Numbered from the stretch's first letter, positions 53,581 through 63,773 are shown. The stretch: DNA of 64,000 nt from JARFQH01 sp963825595 (GCA_963825595.1 CAWGUE010000014.1:165386-229385); one strand, 5' to 3'. Made by a program: numbers and translations. Notes: generated from the sequence alone by a model not told the origin.

Positions 53581-53943
53581 ATGAAAAAGAAGGATATTGA
53601 ATTTTTCAAGGAGCTTCTTACCAGGCGACTCAATGAGCTGCTCAACCAGGCTGGCAACACCGTATCCGGTATGACAGCGACGAAAGAGAACTTTCCGGAT
53701 CCCACCGACAGGGCTTCTCTTGAAGCGGACAGAAATTTCATGTTGCGTATCAGGGACCGGGAACACAAGCTCATTAAAAAAATTAAAAAGGCCCTTGAGC
53801 GCATCGAGAAGGGGACTTTCGGTATCTGTGAATCCTGTGGCGAAGAGATCGCTATCAAACGTTTGAAAGCCAGACCCGTTACCTCTCAATGTATTGAATG
53901 TAAATCCAAAGAAGAGGCTTTGGAGAAAGCCCTTGGGTTGTAA
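53581..53943 (+). CDS. dksA: DksA/TraR-family transcription factor
   Basis: A 120-residue DksA-like regulator that enters the RNA polymerase secondary channel and acts with ppGpp. The coiled-coil tip aspartates are in DPTDRAS (Asp40, Asp43). The four-cysteine zinc finger is Cys83-Cys86 and Cys104-Cys107 (CESCGEEI, CIEC). AAAGGG precedes the ATG. The next gene starts inside its last codons. Confidence 0.93.
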   Translation: MKKKDIEFFKELLTRRLNELLNQAGNTVSGMTATKENFPDPTDRASLEADRNFMLRIRDREHKLIKKIKKALERIEKGTFGICESCGEEIAIKRLKARPVTSQCIECKSKEEALEKALGL

Positions 53944-54817
53944 TCACCATTTGGGGATAGATCTTCATATCCATTCTTCTGCATCGGATGGTACGCTTTC
54001 GCCTGGCGAAATACTCGAAACGGCTTGCGCTCAAAATCTTGAGGCCATTGCCATAACCGATCACGATACCGTCGAAGGCGCCAAGCAGGCGCTGCAAGTT
54101 GGTATCCCGGAAACCCTGCAGTTTCTCACCGGTGTTGAAATGAGTGCTGCGCCCCCACCGTCGCTGTCCCTTTCCGGTAGTTTCCATATCCTGGGTTACG
54201 GTATCGATCTGGATGACGTCGCGCTCAATCAGGTGCTCCAGGTTTTGCAAAAGGCCAGGGAAAACCGCAACCCCGCCATCATTGAGCGCCTCAATCAACT
54301 GGGCTTTGACATGACAATAGATCAGGTTGTCGTGGCAGTTGGCGAAGGCCAGATAGGGCGGCCCCATATCGCCCGGGTCATGTTACAACGCGGTTTTGTC
54401 ACGTCAATCGACGATGCTTTCGACCGTTACTTGGGCCATGGACGGCCGGCATATGTGGACAAACCCCGTATTTCCTGTCAGCAGGCGGTCGATATCATCC
54501 GTGGCGCCGGTGGCATTGCGGTACTGGCCCATCCGTTTCTCCTCAACCTAAACGACCCTGGGGTTATGGAAAACCTCCTTGTTGAGCTGAAAAAAATGGG
54601 GTTCGAGGGCATTGAGGTGTATTACCCGGAGCATCCCCCGCAAGCGACCTCACTCTACGAGGTGCTCGCCCGAAAACACGATCTTTTGATGACGGGTGGT
54701 ACCGATTTCCACGGAAAACTAAAGCCCGAAATTCAAATGGGTTCGGGAACAGGGCACTTTTTCGTTCCTTTCGCCCTCTACGAGCGATTGTGCGCGGGGC
54801 TTACCCGCAGGACCTGA
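53933..54817 (+). CDS. PHP-domain phosphoesterase (RNase AM/TrpH-like)
   Basis: A 294-residue PHP protein beginning with the metal motif DLHIHSSASDGTLSP, then ITDHDTVEGA, a FLTGVEMS strand, VLAHPFLL and GTDFHGK near the C-terminus. These are the histidines and aspartates of the trinuclear PHP site. Relatives hydrolyse 3',5'-nucleotide phosphates or trim RNA 5' ends. TTG 53933 with GGAGA seven bases upstream, overlapping dksA by 11 bases, is preferred; TTG 53894 is an alternative. Confidence 0.88.
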   Translation: MGCNHHLGIDLHIHSSASDGTLSPGEILETACAQNLEAIAITDHDTVEGAKQALQVGIPETLQFLTGVEMSAAPPPSLSLSGSFHILGYGIDLDDVALNQVLQVLQKARENRNPAIIERLNQLGFDMTIDQVVVAVGEGQIGRPHIARVMLQRGFVTSIDDAFDRYLGHGRPAYVDKPRISCQQAVDIIRGAGGIAVLAHPFLLNLNDPGVMENLLVELKKMGFEGIEVYYPEHPPQATSLYEVLARKHDLLMTGGTDFHGKLKPEIQMGSGTGHFFVPFALYERLCAGLTRRT

Positions 54818-54880
54818 ACAATGCACCGTGAAGTCTTTCTTCCGGCCCGCCACCCCATCCAACCCAGTTAGGGATACACC

Positions 54881-55567
54881 ATGGACCTCAGCGCTTTCAT
54901 GCACAAGTTGAGATATCGCTTCAGCGAGTTATCCCTGATCGAAGAAGCGCTCCGGCACAGCTCGTACGTCAACGAAAAGGGCGCCGGGGACATGCGGGAC
55001 AACGAAAAACTGGAATTCCTCGGTGATGCGGTCTTGAATCTAGTTGTCGGTCACCTGTTGATGGCGCGCTTCCCAGAATTAAACGAAGGTGACCTCTCGC
55101 GGATGCGGGCCAGCTTGGTCAATGAGTCCCAACTGGCCGATATCGCTCGCTCAATGGATCTTGGAGCCCATATTAAGCTCGGGAAAGGTGAAATTCTCAG
55201 CAATGGCAGCGAAAAAAATTCCATCCTTGCCAACGCGTTCGAAGCCGTCCTGGCGGCCGTTTACCTGGATGGCGGATTCGACTCCGCCTTTGATGTCGTC
55301 GAAACCAACCTGTCGCCGTTGTTTGGAGAATTGACGTCTTTGGATGCCAATCAGGACTTCAAGAGTCAATTACAGGAATTTGTCCAGAGCAGCCAGCAGG
55401 AAATACCCACGTACACCGTTATCGACGAAAGTGGTCCAGATCACGATAAAACCTTCAGTGTTCAACTCGAGGTGACCGATATAAAAACAGAGGGCCGCGG
55501 CAAGAGCAAAAAACTGGCCGAACAGGATGCCGCCAGGCAGGCCCTGGAAGCGTTGAATCGTTTCTGA
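54881..55567 (+). CDS. rnc: Ribonuclease III
   Basis: A 228-residue RNase III that cuts double-stranded RNA in rRNA and mRNA processing. It contains the signature NEKLEFLGDAVLNLV, a second acidic cluster ANAFEAVLAAVYLDGG, and a C-terminal dsRNA-binding domain starting near residue 158 (DFKSQLQEFVQ) and ending GKSKKLAEQDAARQALE. Length is normal. Confidence 0.96.
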   Translation: MDLSAFMHKLRYRFSELSLIEEALRHSSYVNEKGAGDMRDNEKLEFLGDAVLNLVVGHLLMARFPELNEGDLSRMRASLVNESQLADIARSMDLGAHIKLGKGEILSNGSEKNSILANAFEAVLAAVYLDGGFDSAFDVVETNLSPLFGELTSLDANQDFKSQLQEFVQSSQQEIPTYTVIDESGPDHDKTFSVQLEVTDIKTEGRGKSKKLAEQDAARQALEALNRF

Positions 55568-55646
55568 GCGTTGGACGGAAATTGAGCCGCATCAATCATA
55601 GCTGGCGACGGCGGTGTGCGCCGGCGATGCTATAACGGCGATAGCG

Positions 55647-56723
55647 ATGGCAAACTCCCGTAATCCATTTGTCGTACCGGTATTTCTGCCCCATGCCGGC
55701 TGTCCTCACCGGTGTGCCTTCTGCAATCAGCATGCGGTTACTGGTGCCGCAACCCTGCCGACGATTTCTGAATTTGAATCATCTATCAACCGGTTTCTGG
55801 GATACGCCGCCGGTCGTCCTTCAGAAATCCAGATCGCTTTTTATGGTGGCAATTTTTTAGGTCTGCCTGACGCCGACGCGATAGCCCTGCTGTCTCTGGC
55901 CCAACGCTTTGTCCGCGACGGCCGCGCTGACAGCATCCGCTTTTCGACGCGGCCGGACACGATCGATGAGCACCGGCTTCAACTCATTTCCGATTATTCG
56001 GTCGGAACCGTTGAACTCGGTGTCCAGTCCATGAATGATGAGGTTCTGGCGGTCAGCCACCGTGGGCACACTGCAGCCCAAACAAACAGGGCCGCACGCC
56101 AGCTTAAGGAAAAAGGCTATGCGGTTGGTCTCCAGATGATGATCGGTTTACCCGGGGATACGCTTGACCGTGCCATACAAACTGCGCGACGGTTGGCTGA
56201 TCTGGAGCCTGATTTTGTAAGGGTTTACCCAACCGTTGTGCTGGCAAACAGCCGGCTGGAAATCCTGTACCGCGAGGGCCGGTACCGACCCCTGTCAATC
56301 GAAGATGCCGTCGCGATGACCAAGAGGGTTTACCTGCACTTTTTTCGCCGCAGCATACCGGTGGTACGAATAGGGTTGCAGGCGTCGACGGAACTGGAAA
56401 GCGGAGAAACCATGTTGGCCGGACCCTATCATCCCGCCTTTGGACACCTGGTACACTCGGCACTATTTTTGGATATGGGGCGCAGGCTTCTGGCGGGTCG
56501 TGACATTTGCGGACAGACGGTTCTTTTTTACACCCATCCGTGTAGTATATCAAAAATGAAAGGCTTGAAACGGGCGAATATCGCTATCCTGCGCCGAGAG
56601 TTTGCTTTAAGTAGTTTGACTGTCGCGCCCGACCCCGACTTGCCGGTAGACGGCCTGACACTTGGTGACCGGAGGACCGTTGTTACATACGGCAACTTGG
56701 CCCTGAACGCGCTGCCGATTTGA
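55647..56723 (+). CDS. Elp3-like radical SAM protein
   Basis: A 358-residue radical SAM protein with the iron-sulfur motif CPHRCAFCNQ near its N-terminus (CxxxCxxC). Downstream segments include a FYGGNFLG strand, IRFSTRPDTID, VELGVQSMND and QMMIGLPGDT. These match the Elp3/HemN-like radical SAM group often found beside rnc in other bacteria. No SPASM or acetyltransferase domain is visible. The ATG at 55647 is the likely start although the frame opens at 55614. Substrate unknown. Confidence 0.85.
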   Translation: MANSRNPFVVPVFLPHAGCPHRCAFCNQHAVTGAATLPTISEFESSINRFLGYAAGRPSEIQIAFYGGNFLGLPDADAIALLSLAQRFVRDGRADSIRFSTRPDTIDEHRLQLISDYSVGTVELGVQSMNDEVLAVSHRGHTAAQTNRAARQLKEKGYAVGLQMMIGLPGDTLDRAIQTARRLADLEPDFVRVYPTVVLANSRLEILYREGRYRPLSIEDAVAMTKRVYLHFFRRSIPVVRIGLQASTELESGETMLAGPYHPAFGHLVHSALFLDMGRRLLAGRDICGQTVLFYTHPCSISKMKGLKRANIAILRREFALSSLTVAPDPDLPVDGLTLGDRRTVVTYGNLALNALPI

Positions 56724-56814
56724 TTGTCGAAATCGTCCCTCCCCGATGCTGTCGCAAGGTGCGATGCCATCGGTTTCAGGCGCTCAATTTTTTTACCATT
56801 TGGAATAATGTATC

Positions 56815-59277
56815 ATGCGACTGCGCTTGATTCTTCTGGTATTGTCTCTACTGGCCGTGTTGTCGGCTTCAATCGGTGGTTACCTCTATTATTCTGCCAC
56901 CTATGCGGCAGCCTTCAACGAGGCTGAAAGACAAGCAAAAATGCGTCTGGAGACCCTGTCAAAAAGTGTCACCTTTTTTCTGATAGAGAACACCAAAGTG
57001 GTCAGGGTTCTTGCCGGAATGGAGGAGCTTGCGTTGGCGCTCACGCATCCTGATCGATTGGTTTTGGAGAGAACCAATGCCGTTCTGGATCACTTCAATC
57101 AAGCCCTTGAATCCGATGTCTGCTATCTGATGGAGCGCAACGGCGACACGATCGCCTCGAGTAACCGTAATGATCCCGACAGCTTTATCGGCCAAAATTT
57201 TTCATTCCGGCCGTATTTCAAGAATGCCATACGCGGATGGTCTACCGTCTATCTCGCTTTAGGCATTACTTCCGGGAAGCGGGGCATTTACAACAGCTAC
57301 CCGATTTATGCCAATACAAATGAGGACCCCGTCGGGATCGTGGTGATCAAATCTTCCATCGAGGTCATCGAGAACCGGCTGGGCCTGACAAGTGACGATA
57401 TCGTTCTGGTCACCGACCCCAATGGGGTGATCTTTATATCGAATCGCGGAGATTGGCTTTTTCAAATAGCCTGGAAGGTATCGCCAAGTGACATACAAAA
57501 AATCGCCGCGGAGCGCCAGTTCGGCCCCGGTCCGTGGGAGTGGATTGGCCTCGAATTGGAAGCCAATCAGAATGAAGCCATTCTTTCCGGGGAGCGGTAC
57601 CTGATCCACCAGGTCGAAATTGAAGATTTTCCGGGGTGGAAAGTCATACACCTGCGAAGCTTCGCTGCCATATCCAAGTCTCTTTATGACCCCTTCATTC
57701 AGATCACAGGGCCGATTGTCCTTTTTTTGTGCCTTCTTATCGGTGTATCGGTGTTTATTCTATACCGTAAAGCAAGTGAAGAAATATCTCAAAGAAGGCA
57801 GGTCGAGAGCGCCCTTAGAGACAGCGAGGAACGCTATCGTTCCATTTACCACAACACACCCGCCATGCTGCATTCGATCGATATCAACGGCTGCTTGGTA
57901 AGTGTCAGTAACTATTGGGTTGAAGCACTCGGCTATCATCGCGATGAGGTTCTCGGCCGGAAACTGACCAATTTCATGACCGATGAATCCCGCCGCTATG
58001 CAGAAACAGAAATTTTCCCAGCCTTTTTTAAAACCGGATTTTGCAAAGACGTCGCCTACCAATACGTCCGCAAAAACGCTGAAATCGTCGATATCCTGCT
58101 GTCGGCCATCGCCGACCGGGATAAAGACGGTAACATTGTGCGCACTTTGGCGGTTTCTATTGATGTCACCGATCGAAAACGGGCTGAAACCGCGCTCGAG
58201 AAGGCCAAAGAGGAGTTGAGCCGTTACTCCAAAGACCTTGAGCGGCAAGTAGAGCATCGGACCCGTGAGATTAGCAGTATTCTTAAATACACACCTGCGG
58301 TTGTCTATTTCAAAGATATCGATGGGCGGTACCTCATGGTCAATTCCCGTTACGAGGAGCTGTTCGGCGTGGATAACGAATCGATTCGCGGCCAGACCGA
58401 CTACGACATTTTACCACGTGAAGTGGCCGCTCAGTTTCGGCGCCATGATCTCGATGTATTGTCAGAGCAACGTTCGCATCAGGTCGAAGAGCGGATTCCC
58501 CAAAAAGATGGTGAACATAACTACTTGTCGGTAAAATTTCCGGTCTACGACGAGCTCGGCAACCCCAGCGGCGTATGCGGTATTGCCACCGACATCACCG
58601 CTGTCAAAAAAGCCCAGGACCAGCTTCGCCGGTTATCAGGCAGCATTCTCGCCAACCAGGAGACGGAACGGACGGCCATTGCCCGGGAACTCCATGATGA
58701 ACTTGGACAGGTGCTGACGGCTCTGCGGATGGACGCTGTTTGGATTCAGGAGCACCTAAAGGGCCGTGATCCCGACGCTGCCAAGCGGGCCTTGACAATG
58801 TGCCAGTTGATCGATAAGACCATCGAAGACGTACGCAGTCTTGCCTTCCGTTTACGGCCGGGGATTCTTGACGACCTGGGTCTGGTAGAAGCCCTTGAAT
58901 TGTACACCACTGATTTCGAAAAACGCACCGGCATCACCTGCGTGTTCGACCATCAAGATGTTCAGGTACTCAGCGACAGCGTGGCCACCGCCGCTTACCG
59001 CATTACCCAGGAAGCGTTGACAAACGTGGCCCGTCATGCCGAAGCCGGGCATGTGGTTGTAAAACTCCTGCCGTCGGACGGTTTATTGGCTCTTGAGGTT
59101 GTCGACGACGGGCAAGGTTTTGACATTGCCGATCTCAGTGACGCCGAGGGTTTGGGTCTTGCGGGAATGCGCGAAAGAGCTGCGCTTGCCGGTGGCTTGC
59201 TGGAAATTGACTCTGCACCGAAAAGGGGGACACGGGTCAGCTTCAAGGTACCGTTTGAGGGAGCGATGTCCGCCTGA
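56815..59277 (+). CDS. Membrane sensor histidine kinase (Cache-PAS-PAS-HisKA_3)
   Basis: An 820-residue sensor kinase. A first membrane helix (residues 5-25) and an extracytoplasmic dCache-like domain (30-290; FSFRPYFKNAIRG, GIYNSYPIY) come first. A second helix (about 297-320), two PAS domains (about 335-465 and 485-600) and a NarL-type HisKA_3 follow, with the phospho-acceptor in IARELHDELGQVLTALR. A HATPase_c domain with DDGQGF and GLGLAGMRERA completes it. The PYFxxA motif suggests sensing of small organic acids. The response regulator follows 14 bases later. Confidence 0.93.
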   Translation: MRLRLILLVLSLLAVLSASIGGYLYYSATYAAAFNEAERQAKMRLETLSKSVTFFLIENTKVVRVLAGMEELALALTHPDRLVLERTNAVLDHFNQALESDVCYLMERNGDTIASSNRNDPDSFIGQNFSFRPYFKNAIRGWSTVYLALGITSGKRGIYNSYPIYANTNEDPVGIVVIKSSIEVIENRLGLTSDDIVLVTDPNGVIFISNRGDWLFQIAWKVSPSDIQKIAAERQFGPGPWEWIGLELEANQNEAILSGERYLIHQVEIEDFPGWKVIHLRSFAAISKSLYDPFIQITGPIVLFLCLLIGVSVFILYRKASEEISQRRQVESALRDSEERYRSIYHNTPAMLHSIDINGCLVSVSNYWVEALGYHRDEVLGRKLTNFMTDESRRYAETEIFPAFFKTGFCKDVAYQYVRKNAEIVDILLSAIADRDKDGNIVRTLAVSIDVTDRKRAETALEKAKEELSRYSKDLERQVEHRTREISSILKYTPAVVYFKDIDGRYLMVNSRYEELFGVDNESIRGQTDYDILPREVAAQFRRHDLDVLSEQRSHQVEERIPQKDGEHNYLSVKFPVYDELGNPSGVCGIATDITAVKKAQDQLRRLSGSILANQETERTAIARELHDELGQVLTALRMDAVWIQEHLKGRDPDAAKRALTMCQLIDKTIEDVRSLAFRLRPGILDDLGLVEALELYTTDFEKRTGITCVFDHQDVQVLSDSVATAAYRITQEALTNVARHAEAGHVVVKLLPSDGLLALEVVDDGQGFDIADLSDAEGLGLAGMRERAALAGGLLEIDSAPKRGTRVSFKVPFEGAMSA

Positions 59278-59291
59278 AAACGTATGCACCC

Positions 59292-59930
59292 ATGATCAAA
59301 GTCCTTCTTGCAGATGACCACAGCATCGTTCGGGCCGGTTTGCGCCGGCTGATCGAAGACAGCGGTGACATGCAGGTGATCGCCGAGGCTGCGGACGGGC
59401 GCGAAGCTTTGCGACTGGTAGAGGAGGAAAAACCGGATGTGGTTGTGGTCGACATTTCCATGCCCGGTCTGGACGGCCTGGAGGTCATCAGCCGCCTCCA
59501 CCTTGCCCAGCCAATGCTCCCAATCCTGGTTTTAACCATGCACGAAGAAGGACAGTACGTCGTTCGCGCCATCGAAGCCGGAGCCTTGGGCTATCTCACC
59601 AAACAATCCGCCCCCGAGCAACTGGTCAACGCCATTCGAAAGGTTCTCAGCGGCAGCCGGTATCTGACTGACGATGCCGTCGAAGCACTGGCCCTGCGGG
59701 TGGCCAGGGGCAAACAGGGCCAGACGGCCCTGGACGCGCTTTCCATGCGCGAGCTACAGGTCCTGCGCCGCCTGGCCATGGGCCATACCAACCGCGAGAT
59801 TGCCAAAATGTACAGCATCAGTATCAAGACAGTGGACACCTACCGTTCGCGCCTCCTCAAGAAGCTGGAACTGCGCAACAATGCGGAACTCTCCCGTTTT
59901 GCCATCCAGAACCGCTTGGTCAATGTGTAA
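59292..59930 (+). CDS. NarL/FixJ-family response regulator
   Basis: A 212-residue regulator with a receiver domain: Asp8/Asp9, phospho-acceptor Asp54 in VVVDISMPGLDG, and Lys104 in GYLTKQ. A LuxR-type helix-turn-helix follows (LSMRELQVLRRLAMGHTNREIA; ISIKTVDTYRSRLLKKL). It pairs with the kinase just upstream and probably controls transcription of nearby genes; the TAXI-TRAP operon 383 bases downstream is the obvious candidate. Confidence 0.95.
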   Translation: MIKVLLADDHSIVRAGLRRLIEDSGDMQVIAEAADGREALRLVEEEKPDVVVVDISMPGLDGLEVISRLHLAQPMLPILVLTMHEEGQYVVRAIEAGALGYLTKQSAPEQLVNAIRKVLSGSRYLTDDAVEALALRVARGKQGQTALDALSMRELQVLRRLAMGHTNREIAKMYSISIKTVDTYRSRLLKKLELRNNAELSRFAIQNRLVNV

Positions 59931-60313
59931 TCTTGCAAACCCCACGGGGCCGGCCGTGTAAGAAAATTTCTGTCAGAAAACTCAGAAATTTATCGACAGC
60001 AAAATCAGAAGTTCACGAATTGATAATTCATTCGGTGCGGATTAGGTAAGGGAGTACGATGGGAATCTGAAGCGAGGGCGCCCACTTGTTATTAACACAC
60101 ATCGGAAGGCAGGGAAGGCGCTGGGGGCGCCTAACGCCTATACTTACTGTTCAAAGTCTTCGTGCCACAATCACCCTGATGAATTTCACCGTCACCGAAA
60201 CTCGGCTTTCTTGCTGAAGGACCCAAGAATTGCGATGTCGTTAACACCGAGGGAGGAGAATTCATCGATTATTCAATCCGGTAGATAACGTACCTGAGAA
60301 AGGAGATTTACAA
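59931..60313. other. Intergenic region ahead of the TRAP operon
   Basis: 383 bases that should hold the TRAP promoter. It begins with a GC-rich hairpin (CACGG/CCGTG) and an inverted repeat AAATTTCTG (59964-59972) with CAGAAATTT (59983-59991), either a terminator of the two-component operon or an operator. A GGCGC/GCGCC hairpin lies near 60120. No sigma-54 motif was found. Confidence 0.45.
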
Positions 60314-61291
60314 ATGAAGAGAAATTTATTGATTGGTCTGCTGGCAATGATGGTCATTGCACTGGGCATAACCCCGGCCCCGGCCGCCGACTACAGCATC
60401 AAGATCGGCGGCGGCCCCACCGGCGGAACTTTTAACACCTTCACCAACGCCATGGCGGTTTATGTTCCCAAAGTGAATCCCAATATCAAGGCTTCATCCG
60501 TTGGTTCGGGTGGTTCGGTGGAGAACCTCAAGCGGGTTCACAACGGCGAGTCCGATTTCGGACTGTGCTATGCCGTGGACAGCGCTTTAGGTTATGTGGG
60601 CAAGCTGCCACAGGATGACGCCAAGTACAACAACATCCGCTCCATGGGATATCTCTACGGTGCCCCAGCCCAGCTGGTCGTGCGGGCCGATAGCGGTGTC
60701 AAGAGTGCCATGGACCTCAAGGGCAAGCGCGTGGCTCTCGGCAATGCCGGGTCCGGCGCCGCGGCCAGTGCCGAGCGGTTCTTCCGCCACATCGGCCTCT
60801 GGGACAACTTCAACCCCGATTTTCTGGGGTACAGCCAGGCAGCCAGCGCATTCCAGGACGGCAAGATCGATGCCTTCTGGGTACTGGTCGGCTATCCCAA
60901 CCGCTCCATCATCGAAGCCGCCGTTCAGGTGAAGGTCGCCCTGGTGGACGTGGGTGTCGATGCCGAAAAGACCGGATTCTACAAAGCGTTCGCCTATTCG
61001 CCAATGGTCATTCCGGCAGGCACCTACGGCAAGGATATGCCCGAGACCAAGAGTTTCCAAGATGCCTGCATCTTGACCACCAACAAAGACATGTCCGAAG
61101 ACCTGGTCTATACGATTATGAAGACCCTTTGGTCCAAGGAAGGGATGGAGGCCATGGTGATGGCCAAGAAATCGTTCAATGAAATGACCTTGGAAAACGG
61201 CTTCAGCGGCGCCTCGGTGCCCCTGCATCCAGGTGCTGTGAAGTTTTGGAAAGAACAAGGCAAGGAAATCCCTGGCAACCTAATGCAGTAG
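60314..61291 (+). CDS. TAXI-family TRAP transporter substrate-binding protein
   Basis: A 325-residue periplasmic binding protein with a clear signal peptide cut near APAAADY. The start of the mature protein, SIKIGGGPTGGTFNTFTNAMA, is the TAXI-family pattern. SSVGSGGSVENLKRV and GNAGSGAAASAERF are further TAXI segments. It captures a substrate, probably an organic acid or amino acid, for the fused TRAP permease downstream. GGAG lies eight bases before the ATG. A hairpin separates it from the permease. Confidence 0.94.
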   Translation: MKRNLLIGLLAMMVIALGITPAPAADYSIKIGGGPTGGTFNTFTNAMAVYVPKVNPNIKASSVGSGGSVENLKRVHNGESDFGLCYAVDSALGYVGKLPQDDAKYNNIRSMGYLYGAPAQLVVRADSGVKSAMDLKGKRVALGNAGSGAAASAERFFRHIGLWDNFNPDFLGYSQAASAFQDGKIDAFWVLVGYPNRSIIEAAVQVKVALVDVGVDAEKTGFYKAFAYSPMVIPAGTYGKDMPETKSFQDACILTTNKDMSEDLVYTIMKTLWSKEGMEAMVMAKKSFNEMTLENGFSGASVPLHPGAVKFWKEQGKEIPGNLMQ

Positions 61292-61314
61292 GGATGCACC
61301 TTAAGCTAACCCGA

Positions 61315-61351
61315 TGAAAGGGGAAACGCTGTTCTTGCGTTTCTCCTTTCA
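61315..61351 (+). promoter_or_regulatory. Intercistronic hairpin between TRAP binding protein and permease
   Basis: A 15-bp stem with one G-U pair (61315-61329 with 61337-61351) and a seven-base loop lies 23 bases after the binding-protein stop. Such hairpins between a solute-binding protein and its permease often stabilise the upstream mRNA or cause partial termination, giving more binding protein than permease. Confidence 0.7.
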
Positions 61352-61403
61352 CCCTTGATACAGGATTGTCAGCGGCGCAAGCCGGCTGCGCGAGGAAAGA
61401 GAC

Positions 61404-63773
61404 ATGACAGAGACAGAAATTCCCACAACGGCTGCCGACCAGGAAAAACTGAAGGAAATCGTTGCCAAGGATTCCAAGGCCGGCCGGTCCATGACCGGCT
61501 TCTGGTACTGGCTGTGCTCCAGCCTGGCCGTCGGCATGGTGCTTTTCTACATGTACTGCGCCGCCACGCCGGTGGACACCCAGTATTTCCTCGGCCTATA
61601 TGTGATGCTCACCTACGTGCTGGTATTCCTTAACTACGCTTTCACATCCAACACGCCCAAAAAGCTGGGGTATTACATTGACAGTGCCATACCCTTTCTG
61701 ACCCTTTTCCTGATTTTTTATTTTGCTCAGCATTTTCTGTTTGGTGCCAAGGGCCCCAAAGAACCATTCACCGGCGTGAACTTGATTTACGCTTTCATCA
61801 GCCTGGGTGGGGCCGTTGTCTTTTTTATACCGGCCCGCTACTGGGGAAAAAACGAAGGCCATGCCCCTATTGCCATGGACCTTTTCTTGGCTCTGGGCGC
61901 CGCTTTCGTGGTGGGATATTACATTGTCGAATATGCGGCCATCAACTATCGCATGGGCTCTGAAACGCCCTTGGACACGGCCGTGAGCTTCGTCGGTATT
62001 CTGATATCCCTGGATGTGGCCCGCAGGGTGCTGGGTTGGTCCATGACCCTGGTGGGGGTCGGCTTCCTTCTGTATGCCTTTTACGGCGACCTGCTCCACA
62101 GCATTCCGGTGATTGACTCTTTTGCCCATACCGGTTTTAAAATCGACCGGGCCCTGAACCACATCTACTACAAGCAGGAGGGTGTCTTCGGCATCATGGC
62201 CACCGTTCTGGTGACCTACGTAATCCTGTTCATCTTCTTTGGATCCTTCCTGAAATACTCAGGGGCCAGCCGCTTTTTCCTCGATCTGCCCATGGCGCTG
62301 GCCGGAAAGGCGGTCGGCGGTCCGGCCAAGGTCGCCGTTCTGGCCTCAGGGTTTTTCGGTTCGGTGTCGGGGTCGGCCATCGCCAACACCGTTTCCACCG
62401 GGGCCTTCACCATACCCCTGATGAAAAAGGCTGGCTTCAGACCGCACGTGGCCGGCGCTATCGAACCCTCGGCCTCCATCGGCGGCATGTTCATGCCGCC
62501 GATCATGGGCGCCGGCGGGTTCATCATGGCAGAGATGACCGAGATCCCTTACGTAAAAATCATGCTCATGGCCATTTTTCCGGCCATTATCTACTTCCTG
62601 TCGGTGTTCGTGATGATCCATTACGAAGCCAAGCGTTATGGGCTTGTGGGCTTAAAGGAAGAAAACGCGCCCACCGCCTGGATGATACTCAAACAGCAGT
62701 GGTTCATGTCAGTCCCCCTTGTCATCATCGTGGTGATGATGCTTCTCGGCTTTTCGCCGGGATATGCGGCCTTCTGGTCGATTCTCTCGTGTGTCGGCGT
62801 GAGCTGGCTGACCAAAGATCAACGCATGGGCCCCAAGGAAATCTTCGCCGCCATGAACGAAGGCGCCCGCTCCACCCTGATCATCGGTGCGACCGTCGGC
62901 GTCATCGGCATCATCGTCGGCACGATCCAGCTTACCGGAATCGGCCTGAGGTTTTCCCAGATTATCATCGAGCTCTCAGCCGGCAACCTGATCATTGCCA
63001 TCCTGCTGGTCGGACTGGCGTCACTTGTTCTCGGCATGGGCGTGCCGGTGACGGCCGCCTACCTGATCACCGCGGTTCTGGCTGTCGGTGCACTTTCCGA
63101 TATGATCACCCGCAGCCAGTGGGGTGTCGGTTTCATGGAGCTGCAGCTGCCCCTGGGCGAGCTCTTGCCCGGTGATCCCAAGCGTGAGTTGATCATGGGC
63201 CAGGTGGCCTGGGCGTTGATCGCCTCGCACATGATCGTATACTGGTTCAGCCAGGATTCGAACATCACACCGCCGGTGTGCGTGGCGGCCTATGCCGGGG
63301 CGGCCATTGCCGGATCGGACCCCTGGAAGACGGGTTGGACGGCGTTCAAGTTTGCCAAGATGCTCTACATCGGGCCGCTGCTGTTTGCTTTTTCCCCGGG
63401 CTTCCTGCTCGGCGGGCCGGGGTTGATCATGCCCTGGTACCAGGTGATCTCTACCATGATCACGATTGTTCTGGGGACCATTGCCTTCGGAAGCCTCACC
63501 ATGGGTTATTTTCTCTGTCCGTTGAAAATCGTCGAATGGATCATCTGCGCCGTGGCGACACTGATTCTGTTTTTCCCGCACATGATCATGGGTGTAACCG
63601 GAATCGACGTGCCGACATTCATCGTGGATGCCTCCGGCATCGGGCTGTGGGTGGTGGTCTATTTCATGCAGAAAATCCGCATCCGCAAAGATCCGACGCT
63701 CTTGCTTCCGATCGAAGCGCGGCAGCAGCAAAAAAGGGACAGCAAGGCAGCGGCAAAGGCTAAGATCGCCTGA
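61404..63773 (+). CDS. TRAP transporter permease, fused DctQ-DctM type
   Basis: A 789-residue membrane protein combining small and large TRAP permease parts. The N-terminal third (about 40-240) has the four to six helices of the DctQ-like part. The remainder has the DctM core with GFFGSVSGSAIANTVSTGAFTIPLMKKAGF and VLGMGVPVTAAYLI. Fused permeases of this kind partner TAXI binding proteins. It imports its substrate with Na+ or H+. GAGGAAAGAG precedes the ATG. The C-terminus is a Lys/Ala-rich tail. Confidence 0.94.
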   Translation: MTETEIPTTAADQEKLKEIVAKDSKAGRSMTGFWYWLCSSLAVGMVLFYMYCAATPVDTQYFLGLYVMLTYVLVFLNYAFTSNTPKKLGYYIDSAIPFLTLFLIFYFAQHFLFGAKGPKEPFTGVNLIYAFISLGGAVVFFIPARYWGKNEGHAPIAMDLFLALGAAFVVGYYIVEYAAINYRMGSETPLDTAVSFVGILISLDVARRVLGWSMTLVGVGFLLYAFYGDLLHSIPVIDSFAHTGFKIDRALNHIYYKQEGVFGIMATVLVTYVILFIFFGSFLKYSGASRFFLDLPMALAGKAVGGPAKVAVLASGFFGSVSGSAIANTVSTGAFTIPLMKKAGFRPHVAGAIEPSASIGGMFMPPIMGAGGFIMAEMTEIPYVKIMLMAIFPAIIYFLSVFVMIHYEAKRYGLVGLKEENAPTAWMILKQQWFMSVPLVIIVVMMLLGFSPGYAAFWSILSCVGVSWLTKDQRMGPKEIFAAMNEGARSTLIIGATVGVIGIIVGTIQLTGIGLRFSQIIIELSAGNLIIAILLVGLASLVLGMGVPVTAAYLITAVLAVGALSDMITRSQWGVGFMELQLPLGELLPGDPKRELIMGQVAWALIASHMIVYWFSQDSNITPPVCVAAYAGAAIAGSDPWKTGWTAFKFAKMLYIGPLLFAFSPGFLLGGPGLIMPWYQVISTMITIVLGTIAFGSLTMGYFLCPLKIVEWIICAVATLILFFPHMIMGVTGIDVPTFIVDASGIGLWVVVYFMQKIRIRKDPTLLLPIEARQQQKRDSKAAAKAKIA

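Noticed and set aside
60061..60310. Sigma-54 promoter or riboswitch ahead of the TRAP operon
   Set aside because: No TGGCAC-N5-TTGC match and no recognised riboswitch core; only small hairpins are visible.
63021..63731. 236-residue His/Asp-rich open frame on the minus strand
   Set aside because: Antisense to the TRAP permease; composition is that of reverse-translated membrane protein codons.
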